A stretch of DNA of 64,000 bases from Caballeronia sordidicola (GCF_000729995.1 NZ_JNFG01000214.1:248001-312000), one strand, 5' to 3'; numbered from the stretch's first letter, positions 54,827 through 63,424 are shown. Program-made: numbers and translations. Notes: a model not told the origin generated them from the sequence alone.

Positions 54827-54860
54827 CAGGCCAGCGCCTCAACTGCTGTCATGCAAGAGC

Positions 54861-55289
54861 TCACGCCGGCACCCCATAGAACAATTTCCAAAGCAGCTCT
54901 TCGACCCGCCGCGCGCCAAGTTCCGTCATCGCCACGTCGAGCGGCGTGCGACCATCGAGCAACGGATGCATCGTGTTCAAAAACGCGCGAGCGTCGTCTT
55001 CGTCGTCCCATACGTAGTTGGCTGTCGCAAAGATACGTGCGAGCCGCTCAGTCTTCTCCGACTCGTCTGGACTCAGCCGCTCGCGCCGACGCTTGAAAGT
55101 CGCTTCTGGCACGATGCGCGCGAGCAACGCCTTGCGTTCTTCAGGACTGCGCGTCGCGTGCTCAACCCCTTCGCGCAGCGCGGATTTAGGCAAGCCTTCG
55201 CGAACGCGATCGTCGAGTTCTGCGACCGAGTGCGGCACGGGGGTGAGCGCCATCACGGCGGCGATTTTCTCTGGGGAGACGAGAATCAC
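54861..55289 (-). CDS. Xre/DUF2384-type antitoxin of the RES module
   Basis: About 142 residues. I take the GTG at 55289 (VILVSPEKIAAVMALTPVP), six bases after GGAGA; the open frame extends further up to 55325 but would run into the operator. The middle is helical (VAELDDRVREGLPKSALREGVEH), and the C-terminus ends HPLLDGRTPLDVAMTELGARRVEELLWKLFYG, the antitoxin/toxin-binding end of the family. It should neutralise the RES toxin and bind the palindrome at 55306. Confidence 0.88.
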   Translation of the reverse strand: MILVSPEKIAAVMALTPVPHSVAELDDRVREGLPKSALREGVEHATRSPEERKALLARIVPEATFKRRRERLSPDESEKTERLARIFATANYVWDDEDDARAFLNTMHPLLDGRTPLDVAMTELGARRVEELLWKLFYGVPA

Positions 55290-55305
55290 GGCATATCTCC
55301 AAAAA

Positions 55306-55337
55306 ATCATTTGATCCTGCATCATAGATCAAATGAT
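55306..55337. promoter_or_regulatory. Operator of the RES-Xre module
   Basis: ATCATTTGATC (55306-55316) and GATCAAATGAT (55327-55337) form a perfect 11-bp inverted repeat with a 10-base spacer, 17 bases upstream of the antitoxin start. Toxin-antitoxin operons are typically autoregulated through such sites. Confidence 0.8.
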
Positions 55338-55481
55338 ACCGGAGCGGTTGCCATCAACGGCGAAGCAACTTTCGCGACACTTATTCGTATGAAGTCCGGT
55401 ATTTTGGCAACAACGCCTGACGATCAGACGCTCAGTGCTTGTTGCCCGGGGAGAACTGTTTCACCGCCAGCGAGAGTTTGG

Positions 55482-55510
55482 TTGCACAGCAAACAGTAAG
55501 GGTTTATACT
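55482..55510 (+). promoter_or_regulatory. Sigma70-type promoter of a short RNA
   Basis: TTGCAC (55482-55487), a 17-base spacer, and TATACT (55505-55510). The spacing is optimal and the hexamers are near consensus. No protein start follows before the terminator at 55549. Confidence 0.7.
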
Positions 55511-55516
55511 TAGTTC

Positions 55517-55576
55517 GTCTCCTCCATGTCTCCACTGATATGGATTGTGCCCGCCATCATGAGCGGGCTTTTTTTT
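55517..55576 (+). ncRNA. Candidate small RNA, about 60 nt
   Basis: The RNA would start near 55517 and end at an intrinsic terminator: GCCCGC (55549-55554), loop, GCGGGC (55563-55568), then eight or more T. The 5' part contains CTCCTCC, a sequence able to pair with Shine-Dalgarno sites, in an apparently single-stranded stretch. No open frame of use is present. It could be a trans-acting RNA or a counter-transcript of a lost gene. Confidence 0.6.
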
Positions 55577-55776
55577 GCCCGCAGTTGGTACAGCAGGCAT
55601 CGCGTATGGCGATGATCCGTTTCGGATAACCAGTGCTTTAGGCTTAATTTGGACAAGCACGGGCGTGTGACGAGGACGATTAAGGCTGTAACAGGTTGTT
55701 TGACCGCGCCGTTGGTTCGTCCCCGACAGCGCTCGTTTTGCACCCTGTCTCGGCAAACAGCGGGTGCCCTTCGCAC

Positions 55777-56001
55777 TCACCTCTTGCTGTCGTCTATGAC
55801 GACCGCCAAAGCCAATCGAGCATCTTCGAGCTCCTGGACGGCGGCAGTTAGACGCGCAAGCTCCAGGGCGGAAGCTTGTCGCTCGCCTATGGCGGTGAAG
55901 CGCGCCTCTATGGCAGCAGACGCTGCCTGCACTTCGCGGGCTGCCTCGGCCACTCTTGCCAGCGCCGCAGCCTCGCGAGGATTTGAATTCTCCGCTTTCA
56001 T
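55777..56001 (-). CDS. Hypothetical coiled-coil protein
   Basis: A 74-residue, almost fully helical Ala/Glu-rich protein (REAAALARVAEAAREVQ, ALELARLTAAVQELEDARLAL) with heptad-like spacing. The ribosome site is weak and the complementary strand is also open, so it is tentative. Not recognised. Confidence 0.45.
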   Translation of the reverse strand: MKAENSNPREAAALARVAEAAREVQAASAAIEARFTAIGERQASALELARLTAAVQELEDARLALAVVIDDSKR

Positions 56002-56045
56002 GTTTGGATTGTGGATTGCATTGCCGCGGGTCCTCTGTTTCTCGC

Positions 56046-56315
56046 CTACCGCTGAAAGTCCGCCGCCTTCAGCATAATAGATGCTGTCGCCAGCCGGCGC
56101 GCCTTGCGTTCAGCGACAGCTACTATGCGCCGGCGTCCGTCATTGAAGATTTTGAGCATGCGTGCATCGTCCGCACCCGGTTGAAGCCAAAAGTGGTCTT
56201 GTAGTGATTCGCGTGAAACCGTGCATTTCACGATGCGACCCGCCGCGATGAGTTCGAAGGCGACCGCGAGTCCGCCGTCAACGACGGTAGCTTCTGTCGA
56301 ATTGGTTACGTTCAT
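56046..56315 (-). CDS. DUF1488-like small protein
   Basis: About 89 residues starting MNVTNSTEATVVDGG at 56315. The pattern VAFELIAAGRIVKCTVSRESLQDHF followed by FNDGRRRIVAVAERK resembles DUF1488 proteins, small proteins of unknown function found in proteobacteria. It lies 8 bases after the gene at 56324 and is probably in one operon with it. Confidence 0.65.
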   Translation of the reverse strand: MNVTNSTEATVVDGGLAVAFELIAAGRIVKCTVSRESLQDHFWLQPGADDARMLKIFNDGRRRIVAVAERKARRLATASIMLKAADFQR

Positions 56316-56323
56316 TGCCATTC

Positions 56324-56686
56324 TCATGCGAACCGGTAATCCTCCAGCGCATGGCGACATACCTGAAGCATCCGTTGAACAACCGTACTGGCCGGGTTCA
56401 ACTTCATGTCGCCCGTGAAGAGATCCTGAACGTCGGCTTGTTTTAATGCAATGCCCACGGCGCGCAGATCGCGCCGTGCAATTTGCAACGCTAACTGTCC
56501 AAGGCGGACTCGATCAAGCCACGGCAGACTTACCCGGTTGCGGGAAAGCCACGTCCGGCAGGAGATCACCACGTGTTGCACGCGCCAGTCACTGGTTAGA
56601 GCGTAGGTCGCCGCCGCCGTGGCGACGAGATAACACAGGAGGTCAGCGCGGGCGTCGGGCAAGAGGCTCATTTCACGAATTTTCAT
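56324..56686 (-). CDS. Hypothetical 120-residue protein
   Basis: Starts MKIREMSLLPDARADLLCYLVATAAATYALT at 56686. Mixed helical, basic (RTWLSRNRVSLPWLDRVRLGQLALQIARRDLRAVGI), ending in a helix MLQVCRHALEDYRF. It is followed closely by the DUF1488-like gene. Function unknown. Confidence 0.55.
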   Translation of the reverse strand: MKIREMSLLPDARADLLCYLVATAAATYALTSDWRVQHVVISCRTWLSRNRVSLPWLDRVRLGQLALQIARRDLRAVGIALKQADVQDLFTGDMKLNPASTVVQRMLQVCRHALEDYRFA

Positions 56687-57110
56687 ACGTCCACTTTTAT
56701 AGTAAAACCCGAAAGGCACCAATCCAAGATTTGGCGCTTATTCGGCTACTGGTGATCACTTATACGTTGCATCGAAGCGGCTTTTCATGAGCCACGTCGC
56801 TTAACATCCCACGACAATTCGTCGGACCAGAAGTGCTGCAGATAACGCGAAACCAGCGATTCGGCACGACGCCATAGGAAAGACAGCGTGCAAGTTTATT
56901 CATATGGATGCCAACTTGTCGAAGCAAAAGTGGCAAATGACTGTTTCAATGACGCGCCCCGCCAACTGAAGTGCTCTGATTGCCCACGCGGCAACCGGGA
57001 CGCTTCAAAAAAGCGTTCGGCGTATCATTTTAAAAATCGTGAAACCGCCTGCGTCCGCATTGCGAAGACACTCCTCTGCTCATATCGAACAACAACACAC
57101 ACGGAGATAT
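56687..57110. other. Intergenic, no gene recognised
   Basis: About 420 bases upstream of the hydrolase at 57111. A GTG-started frame at 56888 lacks motifs. The last bases hold the ribosome site ACGGAG. Confidence 0.45.
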
Positions 57111-57884
57111 ATGACGCAGGCTTTAGTCACGTTCCATCTCAGTCATGGACCCAAAAACCGACCGAGCCTCGTCTTCTTGCCCGGCGCCCTCATTCCGCCA
57201 AACGCCATCGCGCCCGTCACTAGAATCGTTAAACTTCGAGCGGTCGGCGTGGGCTGGCTTGAGGGTGCCGGTCCGCACGACCTTCAGTCGGTTGCAGCGC
57301 GTGTAGCCATTCTATTAAGAGAGCTCGGACCAACCGTGTTGATAGGGCATTCGGTGGGCACACCGATCGCGGCGCTCGCCGCTGCAATCGATTTACGCTC
57401 GACGAAAAGAAACGTGGTTGGTCTCGTGCTGAGCAATAGCGGAGCTAACACAAAAGGACATGGTGATGTCGACTCAGTCATCGAGCGGGTCCTTCAGACA
57501 TGGGGGCCGCCGCTGTGGAAAGCCATGACCGAACGCTCGCTTGGAAGCGTCTGCCCCACCGAGCTGGTGGACTCGTTTATGACGTATCCACGCCGCATTA
57601 CTGCTGAAGCGACCGTCCAGAGCCTGCGCAGTTTGCAACAGACTGATCTTACAAGCATGCTCAGCGAACTATCATCCCTTCCCACTGCGGTGGTCCATGG
57701 AAATCGTGACCCAGCTCGCACCTTGTCCCATGCGCAAAGCCTGAGCGACGGCATTCCGGGCTCGAGACTTGGGGTGCTTGAGACGGGCCATACGTCGTGC
57801 GTCGAAGCACCCGACGAGTTCGCCGAGATAGTCCGCTCCGTCGTTGAACAGGGACTGGAAGCCAGCACCAGAAATGCAGATTAG
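57111..57884 (+). CDS. Alpha/beta hydrolase
   Basis: A 257-residue alpha/beta hydrolase starting at 57111 after GGAG. The nucleophile is Ser in LIGHSVGTPIA, an acid lies in VVHGNRDPA, and the His in LETGHTSCVEAPDEFAE. The oxyanion region is LVFLPGALIPP. It is not closely similar to the hydrolase at 4907. It stands alone among decayed sequence close to the rep gene, so its role cannot be inferred from context. Confidence 0.88.
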   Translation: MTQALVTFHLSHGPKNRPSLVFLPGALIPPNAIAPVTRIVKLRAVGVGWLEGAGPHDLQSVAARVAILLRELGPTVLIGHSVGTPIAALAAAIDLRSTKRNVVGLVLSNSGANTKGHGDVDSVIERVLQTWGPPLWKAMTERSLGSVCPTELVDSFMTYPRRITAEATVQSLRSLQQTDLTSMLSELSSLPTAVVHGNRDPARTLSHAQSLSDGIPGSRLGVLETGHTSCVEAPDEFAEIVRSVVEQGLEASTRNAD

Positions 57885-58913
57885 CTGTTCGCCTGGCGGT
57901 ATCAGAAACTGTATGCGCACGGCATTACAACTCCAGATCAATGAGCACCCTCCGCTCTCGCCGACTCGACCTCGCCCAGCTTCCCAGGCCATCTAGTCCT
58001 TTCCTATGCACAACACACGCCGGCGGCGTTACAAGCTTGCCTCAGAACAGAAAGCCCAATCTATTCAGCTGAACTTCAGAAACATCGGGGCGTGATCAAT
58101 GCCATCCTGCCAAACATTGGCGACACCAATCTCGAGTTAGCCGTCGGCGACATTCGTTTGCAATCCAAGGCGAGCAACCTGAGCATGACCTCGAACGGCG
58201 GCTCATTCTGATCGTTTAAGCGCGGCGGCCCTGTCCGACTGAGTTCTGCTTCGGCGCGCGCAAGGCGCTGTGCCACTATCAGCGCCTCATTCTTGAAGCG
58301 CTGTGCCTTGACAAGACTGCATCCCGTTGCAGATAGCGTCTTCCTGCCAATTTTTAGTATTACTAAATTATTACCTACCGCTCGATCGCTAGTCGCATGC
58401 GGAACCGACTTACTTCTGATTGCGGTAACGGCATTGATAGTCACGTTTGTCTTGTCGATAGCGCTGGGCGGTAGTAAACGCGTCAGGCTTTCGAGGTTGA
58501 GCTCGCCCGCGGGACTCGGGACATTCCCCTCCTCCGTGTTTCTTTCCTCAGCGTGGCTTACGATCGTCTCCCAGCGGCCTAAGTTTTTTAACGGATATCA
58601 AATAGTCAAACCGTATTTGGTCGCCTGAAAATCAATGGTCCAGCCCAGGAATGAGAGATCGGCATCCTTAGATAGCGAAGTGCACGTCACGTCTCTTTCG
58701 ACCGACCTCTATAACTATGATCAGACCGCACGGCTACGGTGTCTCCTGTAGGTGCGGTGTGCTCGCGTGAGTATGGTTTCTCGCTCGCCCGTCGCCTCTG
58801 TCGTCTCCTCTAGTCTGTGGACCAACGGCGGGCGGATATTGAAAACTTTCTCGATGGCGGACGGGCGCAGCAACCCGCTCCAGGGTTACTTCCCGAGACT
58901 ATGCGACCAGCCA
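57885..58913. other. No gene recognised downstream of rep
   Basis: About 1 kb. Frames at 58076-58444 (minus) and 58293-58628 (plus) overlap and show no family motif. A perfect 7-bp palindrome, TTTAGTA-T-TACTAAA (58353-58367), is present in a short AT-rich patch and could belong to an origin or a regulator site. Confidence 0.4.
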
Positions 58914-60209
58914 TCAGTACGCGGCATTAGGTTGCGCGGCCACATCTTTTCGAACGCCAGCGCATGTGGCCCGAAGGAGCTGTTTCATGTCCGCGAGGCG
59001 TGCAGAAATAGCAACTGCCGGGGCCGGTTTGATGTTGAATCTAACACCATCCTTCGGATCGCTCTCTGCGCGACCGCTCACGCTGGCGACCGTAAGTACA
59101 GACGTGCATTTCTCGGCAAAGGCAGCGTCGCGTGAGGGTGAAGCGCTTACCAGGCGATCGGCTCTAAGTGCTGCAGCAAAATCCTGTTTCCAACCGGCTG
59201 CCGACACACGAGCGCGGGGCTCACGACAATCGCGAATGGCGATCTCGCTGCCATCCGCAGAAATCTCAAAGCGCCGGTTGATGGCTTCGTCGAAAAAGAC
59301 TTGTCCAGCGTGGCGTGCTGCGAGATCGTCAACGGCTTTGATCTCATTCAATCGCGTGAGTCGTTCGTGAATCTTTGCGTGATGGGAGCGAAGTTGGTGA
59401 CCAAAATCAACCGGCGATCGAAGCAGGGACCGGAGATAGCTGATGGGGCGTTTCGCCGCGCTTAGGTGTTCCCAGGTGACTTCGACCACTTCTGTCAAAA
59501 GCTTGCCGTGCTGCTTTGCTTCCCGCATGAGTTTGAAAACTAAAAATTTATGAAAACCCAAGTTCAGCAGACGTTGAAGGTCCGGCGGGAGCGTGCCTGG
59601 TTGTCTCTTTTGATTCTTAGGGAATAGATCCTTATATATACCTCCGTCTGCCACGGTGGCAGACGGGCGGATGAGCAAAGGATCCTGTTGGGCGTCAGTT
59701 TCTGAATTCGTTGGACTTTCGCTTGTGGATTTCGATGTTTCTGCCGAGGTCGGTGGATTTTTCTCTTCGACGAATCCCAGCAGCTCGGCTGCTTTTTCCG
59801 TGAGATGAATATAGGCACGTCCGAAGAGCCCAGCATCACCATGGCGTTTCTGGGGGGCTCGCACGATGAGGCCGACTTCGGCGAGATCATCAAGACTGCG
59901 GTAGAACGTGCGCATGGACTGCAGTGCGCGACCGGTGAGGAGTTCTCGACGGGCGAAGATAGCGGCGTACGGCTTTTGAGCGTCGACGGTACGGGCGAGT
60001 GCCGCGAGGAGGGCGCGTGAGCGTGAAGGGATGGCTGCAATGTGATTTGCGCGGTGCGCTGCCCGGAAGACTATCCAGGGCAGGTTGGAGCGGTCACACG
60101 CGAAGTCCTCGAACGCTTCATTGTCGAGGTTTGGAGAGTCTATTTCGAGCGGGGAAGGTCGATCGTCACCCTCGCCAGCAACGAAGCGTTGCGCGATAAG
60201 CATAGTCAT
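58914..60209 (-). CDS. Putative plasmid replication initiator
   Basis: About 431 residues. A winged-helix region lies at about 60-150 (SRALLAALARTVDAQKPYAAIFARRELLTGRALQSMRTFYRSLDDLAEVGLI), then a polar linker, then a second basic helical region (LSAAKRPISYLRSLLRSPVDFG). From memory, proteins of this layout are annotated as plasmid replication proteins in Burkholderia. It follows parB on the same strand. A second ATG two codons in is possible. The leader holds a small hairpin (60214-60230) and is opposed by a predicted antisense RNA, as in copy-controlled replicons. Confidence 0.65.
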   Translation of the reverse strand: MTMLIAQRFVAGEGDDRPSPLEIDSPNLDNEAFEDFACDRSNLPWIVFRAAHRANHIAAIPSRSRALLAALARTVDAQKPYAAIFARRELLTGRALQSMRTFYRSLDDLAEVGLIVRAPQKRHGDAGLFGRAYIHLTEKAAELLGFVEEKNPPTSAETSKSTSESPTNSETDAQQDPLLIRPSATVADGGIYKDLFPKNQKRQPGTLPPDLQRLLNLGFHKFLVFKLMREAKQHGKLLTEVVEVTWEHLSAAKRPISYLRSLLRSPVDFGHQLRSHHAKIHERLTRLNEIKAVDDLAARHAGQVFFDEAINRRFEISADGSEIAIRDCREPRARVSAAGWKQDFAAALRADRLVSASPSRDAAFAEKCTSVLTVASVSGRAESDPKDGVRFNIKPAPAVAISARLADMKQLLRATCAGVRKDVAAQPNAAY

Positions 60210-60241
60210 GCGTCCATTTACAAAAAATGGAGGACAAACGC

Positions 60242-60269
60242 TTGACTGCCGATCGCTATCCGCTACACT
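60242..60269 (+). promoter_or_regulatory. Sigma70-type promoter antisense to the rep leader
   Basis: TTGACT (60242-60247), a 16-base spacer, TACACT (60264-60269). It points away from rep, into the region that would be the rep mRNA leader on the other strand. Confidence 0.7.
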
Positions 60270-60275
60270 TCGAGA

Positions 60276-60382
60276 TGTGAGTCCTTACCCGATTTGCCGT
60301 CGGGGAAGTGAAGCAGCAGGGTGAGCAACAGCAAGCCCAATATTCAGAAGCCTTCGGCGCCAACCGAAGGCTTTTGTTTTTT
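60276..60382 (+). ncRNA. Candidate counter-transcribed RNA of rep, about 105 nt
   Basis: From a predicted start near 60276 to an intrinsic terminator: AAGCCTTCGG (60348-60357), a 6-base loop, CCGAAGGCTT (60364-60373), then TTGTTTTTT. No usable reading frame lies inside. If rep mRNA starts upstream of 60382 on the minus strand, this RNA is complementary to its leader. That is the arrangement of ctRNAs that limit plasmid copy number. Confidence 0.6.
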
Positions 60383-60442
60383 CAGATCGGTTAAATCATC
60401 TCGATTCTCTTGGTCTAAACCGTAAGTGGTTGATTTGAAATG

Positions 60443-60459
60443 AGTCTCACCGTGAGACT
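60443..60459. repeat. Palindrome AGTCTCAC-C-GTGAGACT at the parB 3' end
   Basis: A perfect 8-bp inverted repeat around one central base, overlapping the parB stop codon. Length and CAC/GTG core resemble parS-type centromere sites, and the position directly after parB is where such sites often lie. Without a T-run it is unlikely to be a terminator. Confidence 0.5.
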
Positions 60460-61450
60460 ATCGTTTAGTGCCTGAAAAATTTGCTAACACAGCGTGAATT
60501 GCTTCTTCGGCGGCAACTCGCGCCTCCTCGGAATGAAAGTCGATTCGAATCGTCTCTTTTGCCCCGACTACTTTGCAATAAACCTTCGCGCCCTGGCGAA
60601 ATGTCACCGGCGCTGCTCGGGCCGGTTTGGCCGACACAACCTTGGTTTCCTTTGCTAGTCGAACCGCCGCATCTTGAGTAATGCTCCCCCCAACGAGGGC
60701 TTTGATCGCTTGCACTACTGCGTCGGATTTTCCTTCCCGCGAGAGGGAGGCTAGCGCCATCGCTGCCTTTCCACCTATACACGAAGGCTTTGTTTCGATG
60801 ACCGCAAGCGCTTCTATAGGGAGGTCGCCAAACGACATCCAGCGGGAGACTGAACCTTCGTCCGCTCCGGACTCGCGAGCCAATTCTTTCTGTTGCTTTC
60901 CGGTTTGTTCCAGCAACTTTTTAAACCCCAAATACTTTTCATAATCGGTGAGATCGGGCTGAAAAAGATTGGCGTACAGCGCGCTCGCTTCGGTTGCTGT
61001 GTCATCCGGTTCCTTGAAGAAGACAGCTGGGATGCGCTCTCTGCCCAATTCACGGAAAATCGCGACACGGTTGTGACCAGAAACAATTTCGTACCCGCCC
61101 GAATCCCTTGCGCGAACTGTGATGGCTTGCACGAGTGCGTTTTGGCGGAGGTTTTCTCGAAGTTCTGAATACTGTTCGACTGTCAATCTGCGCCGACGTC
61201 CTTCAACTTCGTGCAGTTCTGATAGGGCCACTTCGCTAACACCCCCGTTCCGCAATTGTTCGCGCAACGCGTCATTCTCTTGAGCCATTACGCTTAGTTC
61301 ACGTTCCTTCTCTGCGAGGAAGGGTAGCGATGACATGAGCTGGCCAGGCGCCGTCTTTGGACGGGCCGGTCCATCATCGGGTGTCTTGGGAACTCTTGGA
61401 CTCGATCCAATCGTGGCAGATTTGGATGCCAACCTATCCTTAATGCTCAT
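60458..61450 (-). CDS. parB: ParB-family plasmid partition protein
   Basis: A 330-residue ParB. Residues about 90-185 form the ParB/Srx domain: LTVEQYSELRENLRQNALVQAITV, GGYEIVSGHNRVAIFRELG, where chromosomal ParB has the GERR motif. The helix-turn-helix follows (TGKQQKELARESGADEGSVSRWMSFGDLP). The N-terminus is a basic linker with a coiled coil (EKERELSVMAQENDALREQLRNG). Its ATG overlaps the parA stop (ATGA). Confidence 0.93.
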   Translation of the reverse strand: MSIKDRLASKSATIGSSPRVPKTPDDGPARPKTAPGQLMSSLPFLAEKERELSVMAQENDALREQLRNGGVSEVALSELHEVEGRRRRLTVEQYSELRENLRQNALVQAITVRARDSGGYEIVSGHNRVAIFRELGRERIPAVFFKEPDDTATEASALYANLFQPDLTDYEKYLGFKKLLEQTGKQQKELARESGADEGSVSRWMSFGDLPIEALAVIETKPSCIGGKAAMALASLSREGKSDAVVQAIKALVGGSITQDAAVRLAKETKVVSAKPARAAPVTFRQGAKVYCKVVGAKETIRIDFHSEEARVAAEEAIHAVLANFSGTKR

Positions 61451-62685
61451 GCGGCCTCCGCATCTGATAGCCACAACGCAACCAATTCTTGGTCAATCAG
61501 CTCAGCCAGACGGTCATACGCCTCCCGGGCGCGCTGATACGTCTTCAGACTTCCTTCATATCTCGAAATGTCATAGACCGTGCCGAACTCAGCTGCCGCG
61601 CTTTGTGTCACCGTTGTAGTCGGGATTTCAACCGGCAGAACCAGACCTTCGTAGGTTTTGTTTATCCATTCCCTAACGATGTGGGTCGCAGCTTGGCTGT
61701 GATCCACTTTCGCAAGAAGGACATGAATGAAGTCAAAGCTCTTATCTAAGTGAGGGGCAACCTGCTTCATGCTCTCGGACAGATCGGACAGCAAACTCCA
61801 AAATTGTGTTGAAGATGCGTAGTCCAGCGCGCTTGGCGGCGTAGGCACAATCAAGCCGTCCGCAGCCATGAACGCATTTATGGTCATGTAGGACAAAGCT
61901 GGGGGCGTGTCGATAATGATCACGTCGTAGGTATCCAACAAAGATTCCATTCCTTTATTGAGCACATCCCAGAACTGGAACGAAGAATCCTTGGATTGCT
62001 TAAATGGAAGGAAAAATTCCGCACCAAATAACGCCGCGCTTGCTGGAATTAGGTCAATGCCGTCCCAGTAAGTCGACTGAACCGCGTATTCCAAATTATT
62101 GGCGTCGCCATAGATGAGTGGCAGGACCGTCTGTTCATCGGACACTTCACTATCTGCAAGGATCCCGTTCAGTGCAGACAGCGAGGCCTGCGGATCCAAG
62201 TCGATAATTAGAACTCGACGCCCAAAAAGGGAAAGTCCCTGCGCAAGAGTCATCGCGGTAGTAGTCTTGCTCACACCACCTTTGAAGTTTCCGATCGCAA
62301 TTTTTTTCCCTTTAACTCCGGTCGGTCGTTTTGTAAACGGCGCAACCTTATCAATCCAGACACGTGCCTCGGCCAGCGAAAACTCCCGGCTACGACCGCT
62401 TCCATGCAAGGTGCCCTGCGGGAGTTCGGATTCCGCGCGGAGAAAATAATTAGCTCGTTGCCGGTCGATTCTGCAAAGAGTCCCAACTTGGGCAGTTGTG
62501 AAGACAGGCGGATTCTTTCTAGGGTGCGGGGCAAGCATGCTCTCGCGGACGTCGACCAACATGCCGCTAGCATTGTCCGCGATGGCTTTTATCGCAGACA
62601 ATGGCATGCGTTTGGGCACGTGTTTTACTTGAGGTTTAATCGATACAATCGGCTTCTCCGCACGTGCTCGAGCAGCAGTCGTCAT
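61447..62685 (-). CDS. parA: ParA-family partition ATPase (type Ia)
   Basis: A 412-residue ParA with a long N-terminal regulatory part. I take the ATG at 62685, eight bases after GGAG. Residues about 60-115 hold a DNA-binding helix-turn-helix (FTTAQVGTLCRIDRQRANYFLRAESELPQG). The ATPase core has the deviant Walker A NFKGGVSKTTTAM, DLDPQAS and Walker B VIIIDTPPAL. Type Ia ParA proteins repress their own operon, and inverted repeats lie just upstream. Confidence 0.95.
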   Translation of the reverse strand: MTTAARARAEKPIVSIKPQVKHVPKRMPLSAIKAIADNASGMLVDVRESMLAPHPRKNPPVFTTAQVGTLCRIDRQRANYFLRAESELPQGTLHGSGRSREFSLAEARVWIDKVAPFTKRPTGVKGKKIAIGNFKGGVSKTTTAMTLAQGLSLFGRRVLIIDLDPQASLSALNGILADSEVSDEQTVLPLIYGDANNLEYAVQSTYWDGIDLIPASAALFGAEFFLPFKQSKDSSFQFWDVLNKGMESLLDTYDVIIIDTPPALSYMTINAFMAADGLIVPTPPSALDYASSTQFWSLLSDLSESMKQVAPHLDKSFDFIHVLLAKVDHSQAATHIVREWINKTYEGLVLPVEIPTTTVTQSAAAEFGTVYDISRYEGSLKTYQRAREAYDRLAELIDQELVALWLSDAEAA

Positions 62686-62740
62686 TCTCAACTCCGTGTC
62701 AAACTAGTCAGCCAAAAGTTATTCGCTGGAAGATTTAGTG

Positions 62741-62772
62741 AACGCTCAACGAAAAAAAACACGCTGAGCGTT
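62741..62772. promoter_or_regulatory. Inverted repeats in the parA promoter region
   Basis: AACGCTCA (62741-62748) and TGAGCGTT (62765-62772) form a perfect 8-bp inverted repeat around an A-rich spacer. The right part itself is the palindrome ACGCT-G-AGCGT (62761-62771). This is 56-87 bases upstream of parA and fits an autoregulatory ParA operator. Confidence 0.6.
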
Positions 62773-63118
62773 TAATTTCCGAAAGCGTACTCAGTAAACT
62801 GACCATTCGCAAGTTAACTTTGCAGTTGGTGAAGGGCGCAAGAAGTACGGAACCACTGGCTCTCCACGCATTAATTGAGGTAACAGGTGAGGTTTCGGAA
62901 GCGTCTTGAGCGACGGGCTTTCGTATCACATGGACGGTTGAGCCGGATCGCTCTATGGACACGAGTGGGAAACCCGCATCGGCACGTAATAACAATGCGT
63001 TGTATTACTAAACGACGCAACTAACGGTCTCCCGCCAGGGCAACCGCGACAACCGAGTTTTCAACGTTCGGCGGCGGAAAAGGCCTACTACTTGTCATCA
63101 GAGAGCCGCGGAATTCGA
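62773..63118. other. Intergenic region between parA and the SOS-controlled gene
   Basis: About 345 bases with no gene. A near-perfect stem, TAATAACAA (62987-62995) with TTGTATTA (63000-63007), lies in a short AT-rich patch. I see no clear iteron array, so an origin here is only possible. Confidence 0.4.
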
Positions 63119-63121
63119 GTA

Positions 63122-63137
63122 CTGTATAAACATACAG
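63122..63137 (+). promoter_or_regulatory. LexA (SOS) box
   Basis: CTGTATAAACATACAG is a perfect CTGT-N8-ACAG palindrome with the AT-rich centre of strong SOS boxes; with its flank it reads TACTGTATAAACATACAG. It ends 14 bases before the ATG at 63152 and overlaps a TATAAA that could be the -10. Confidence 0.75.
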
Positions 63138-63151
63138 CCTGCGAGGAAACC

Positions 63152-63424
63152 ATGGAACAGTGGATACGGGTGCAAAATGAGCGCGACCGCAGCGTATTGA
63201 ACTGGCTACGTGAACGCGTAGGGGATGCAGCGATTGCGGCGGCCGCGCGGGCATGCACCCTCGGCGACTCGAAACCGTATTTGTCCGCAGTCTGCCGGCA
63301 ACTCGGCCTATCCGTTCCCAGGCTCACGAGTCAATGCGTGCGGACGGATGGAGTAGGGGAGCGACACTTGGCGGCGATGTACGAGATTTTGCGCGTGCGT
63401 TCGCCGAACGCGCACGCTGGCTGA
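63152..63424 (+). CDS. Small plasmid protein under an SOS box
   Basis: A 90-residue protein; the ATG at 63152 follows GAGGAAACC, a strong ribosome site. It is helical and basic (IRVQNERDRSVLNWLRERVGDAAIAAAARACTLGDSKPYLSAVCRQLGLSVP) with an HTH-like end (KPYLSAVCRQLGL...). From memory, similar small proteins occur next to plasmid par/rep genes in Burkholderia. The LexA box suggests it is made after DNA damage. Function unknown. Confidence 0.7.
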   Translation: MEQWIRVQNERDRSVLNWLRERVGDAAIAAAARACTLGDSKPYLSAVCRQLGLSVPRLTSQCVRTDGVGERHLAAMYEILRVRSPNAHAG

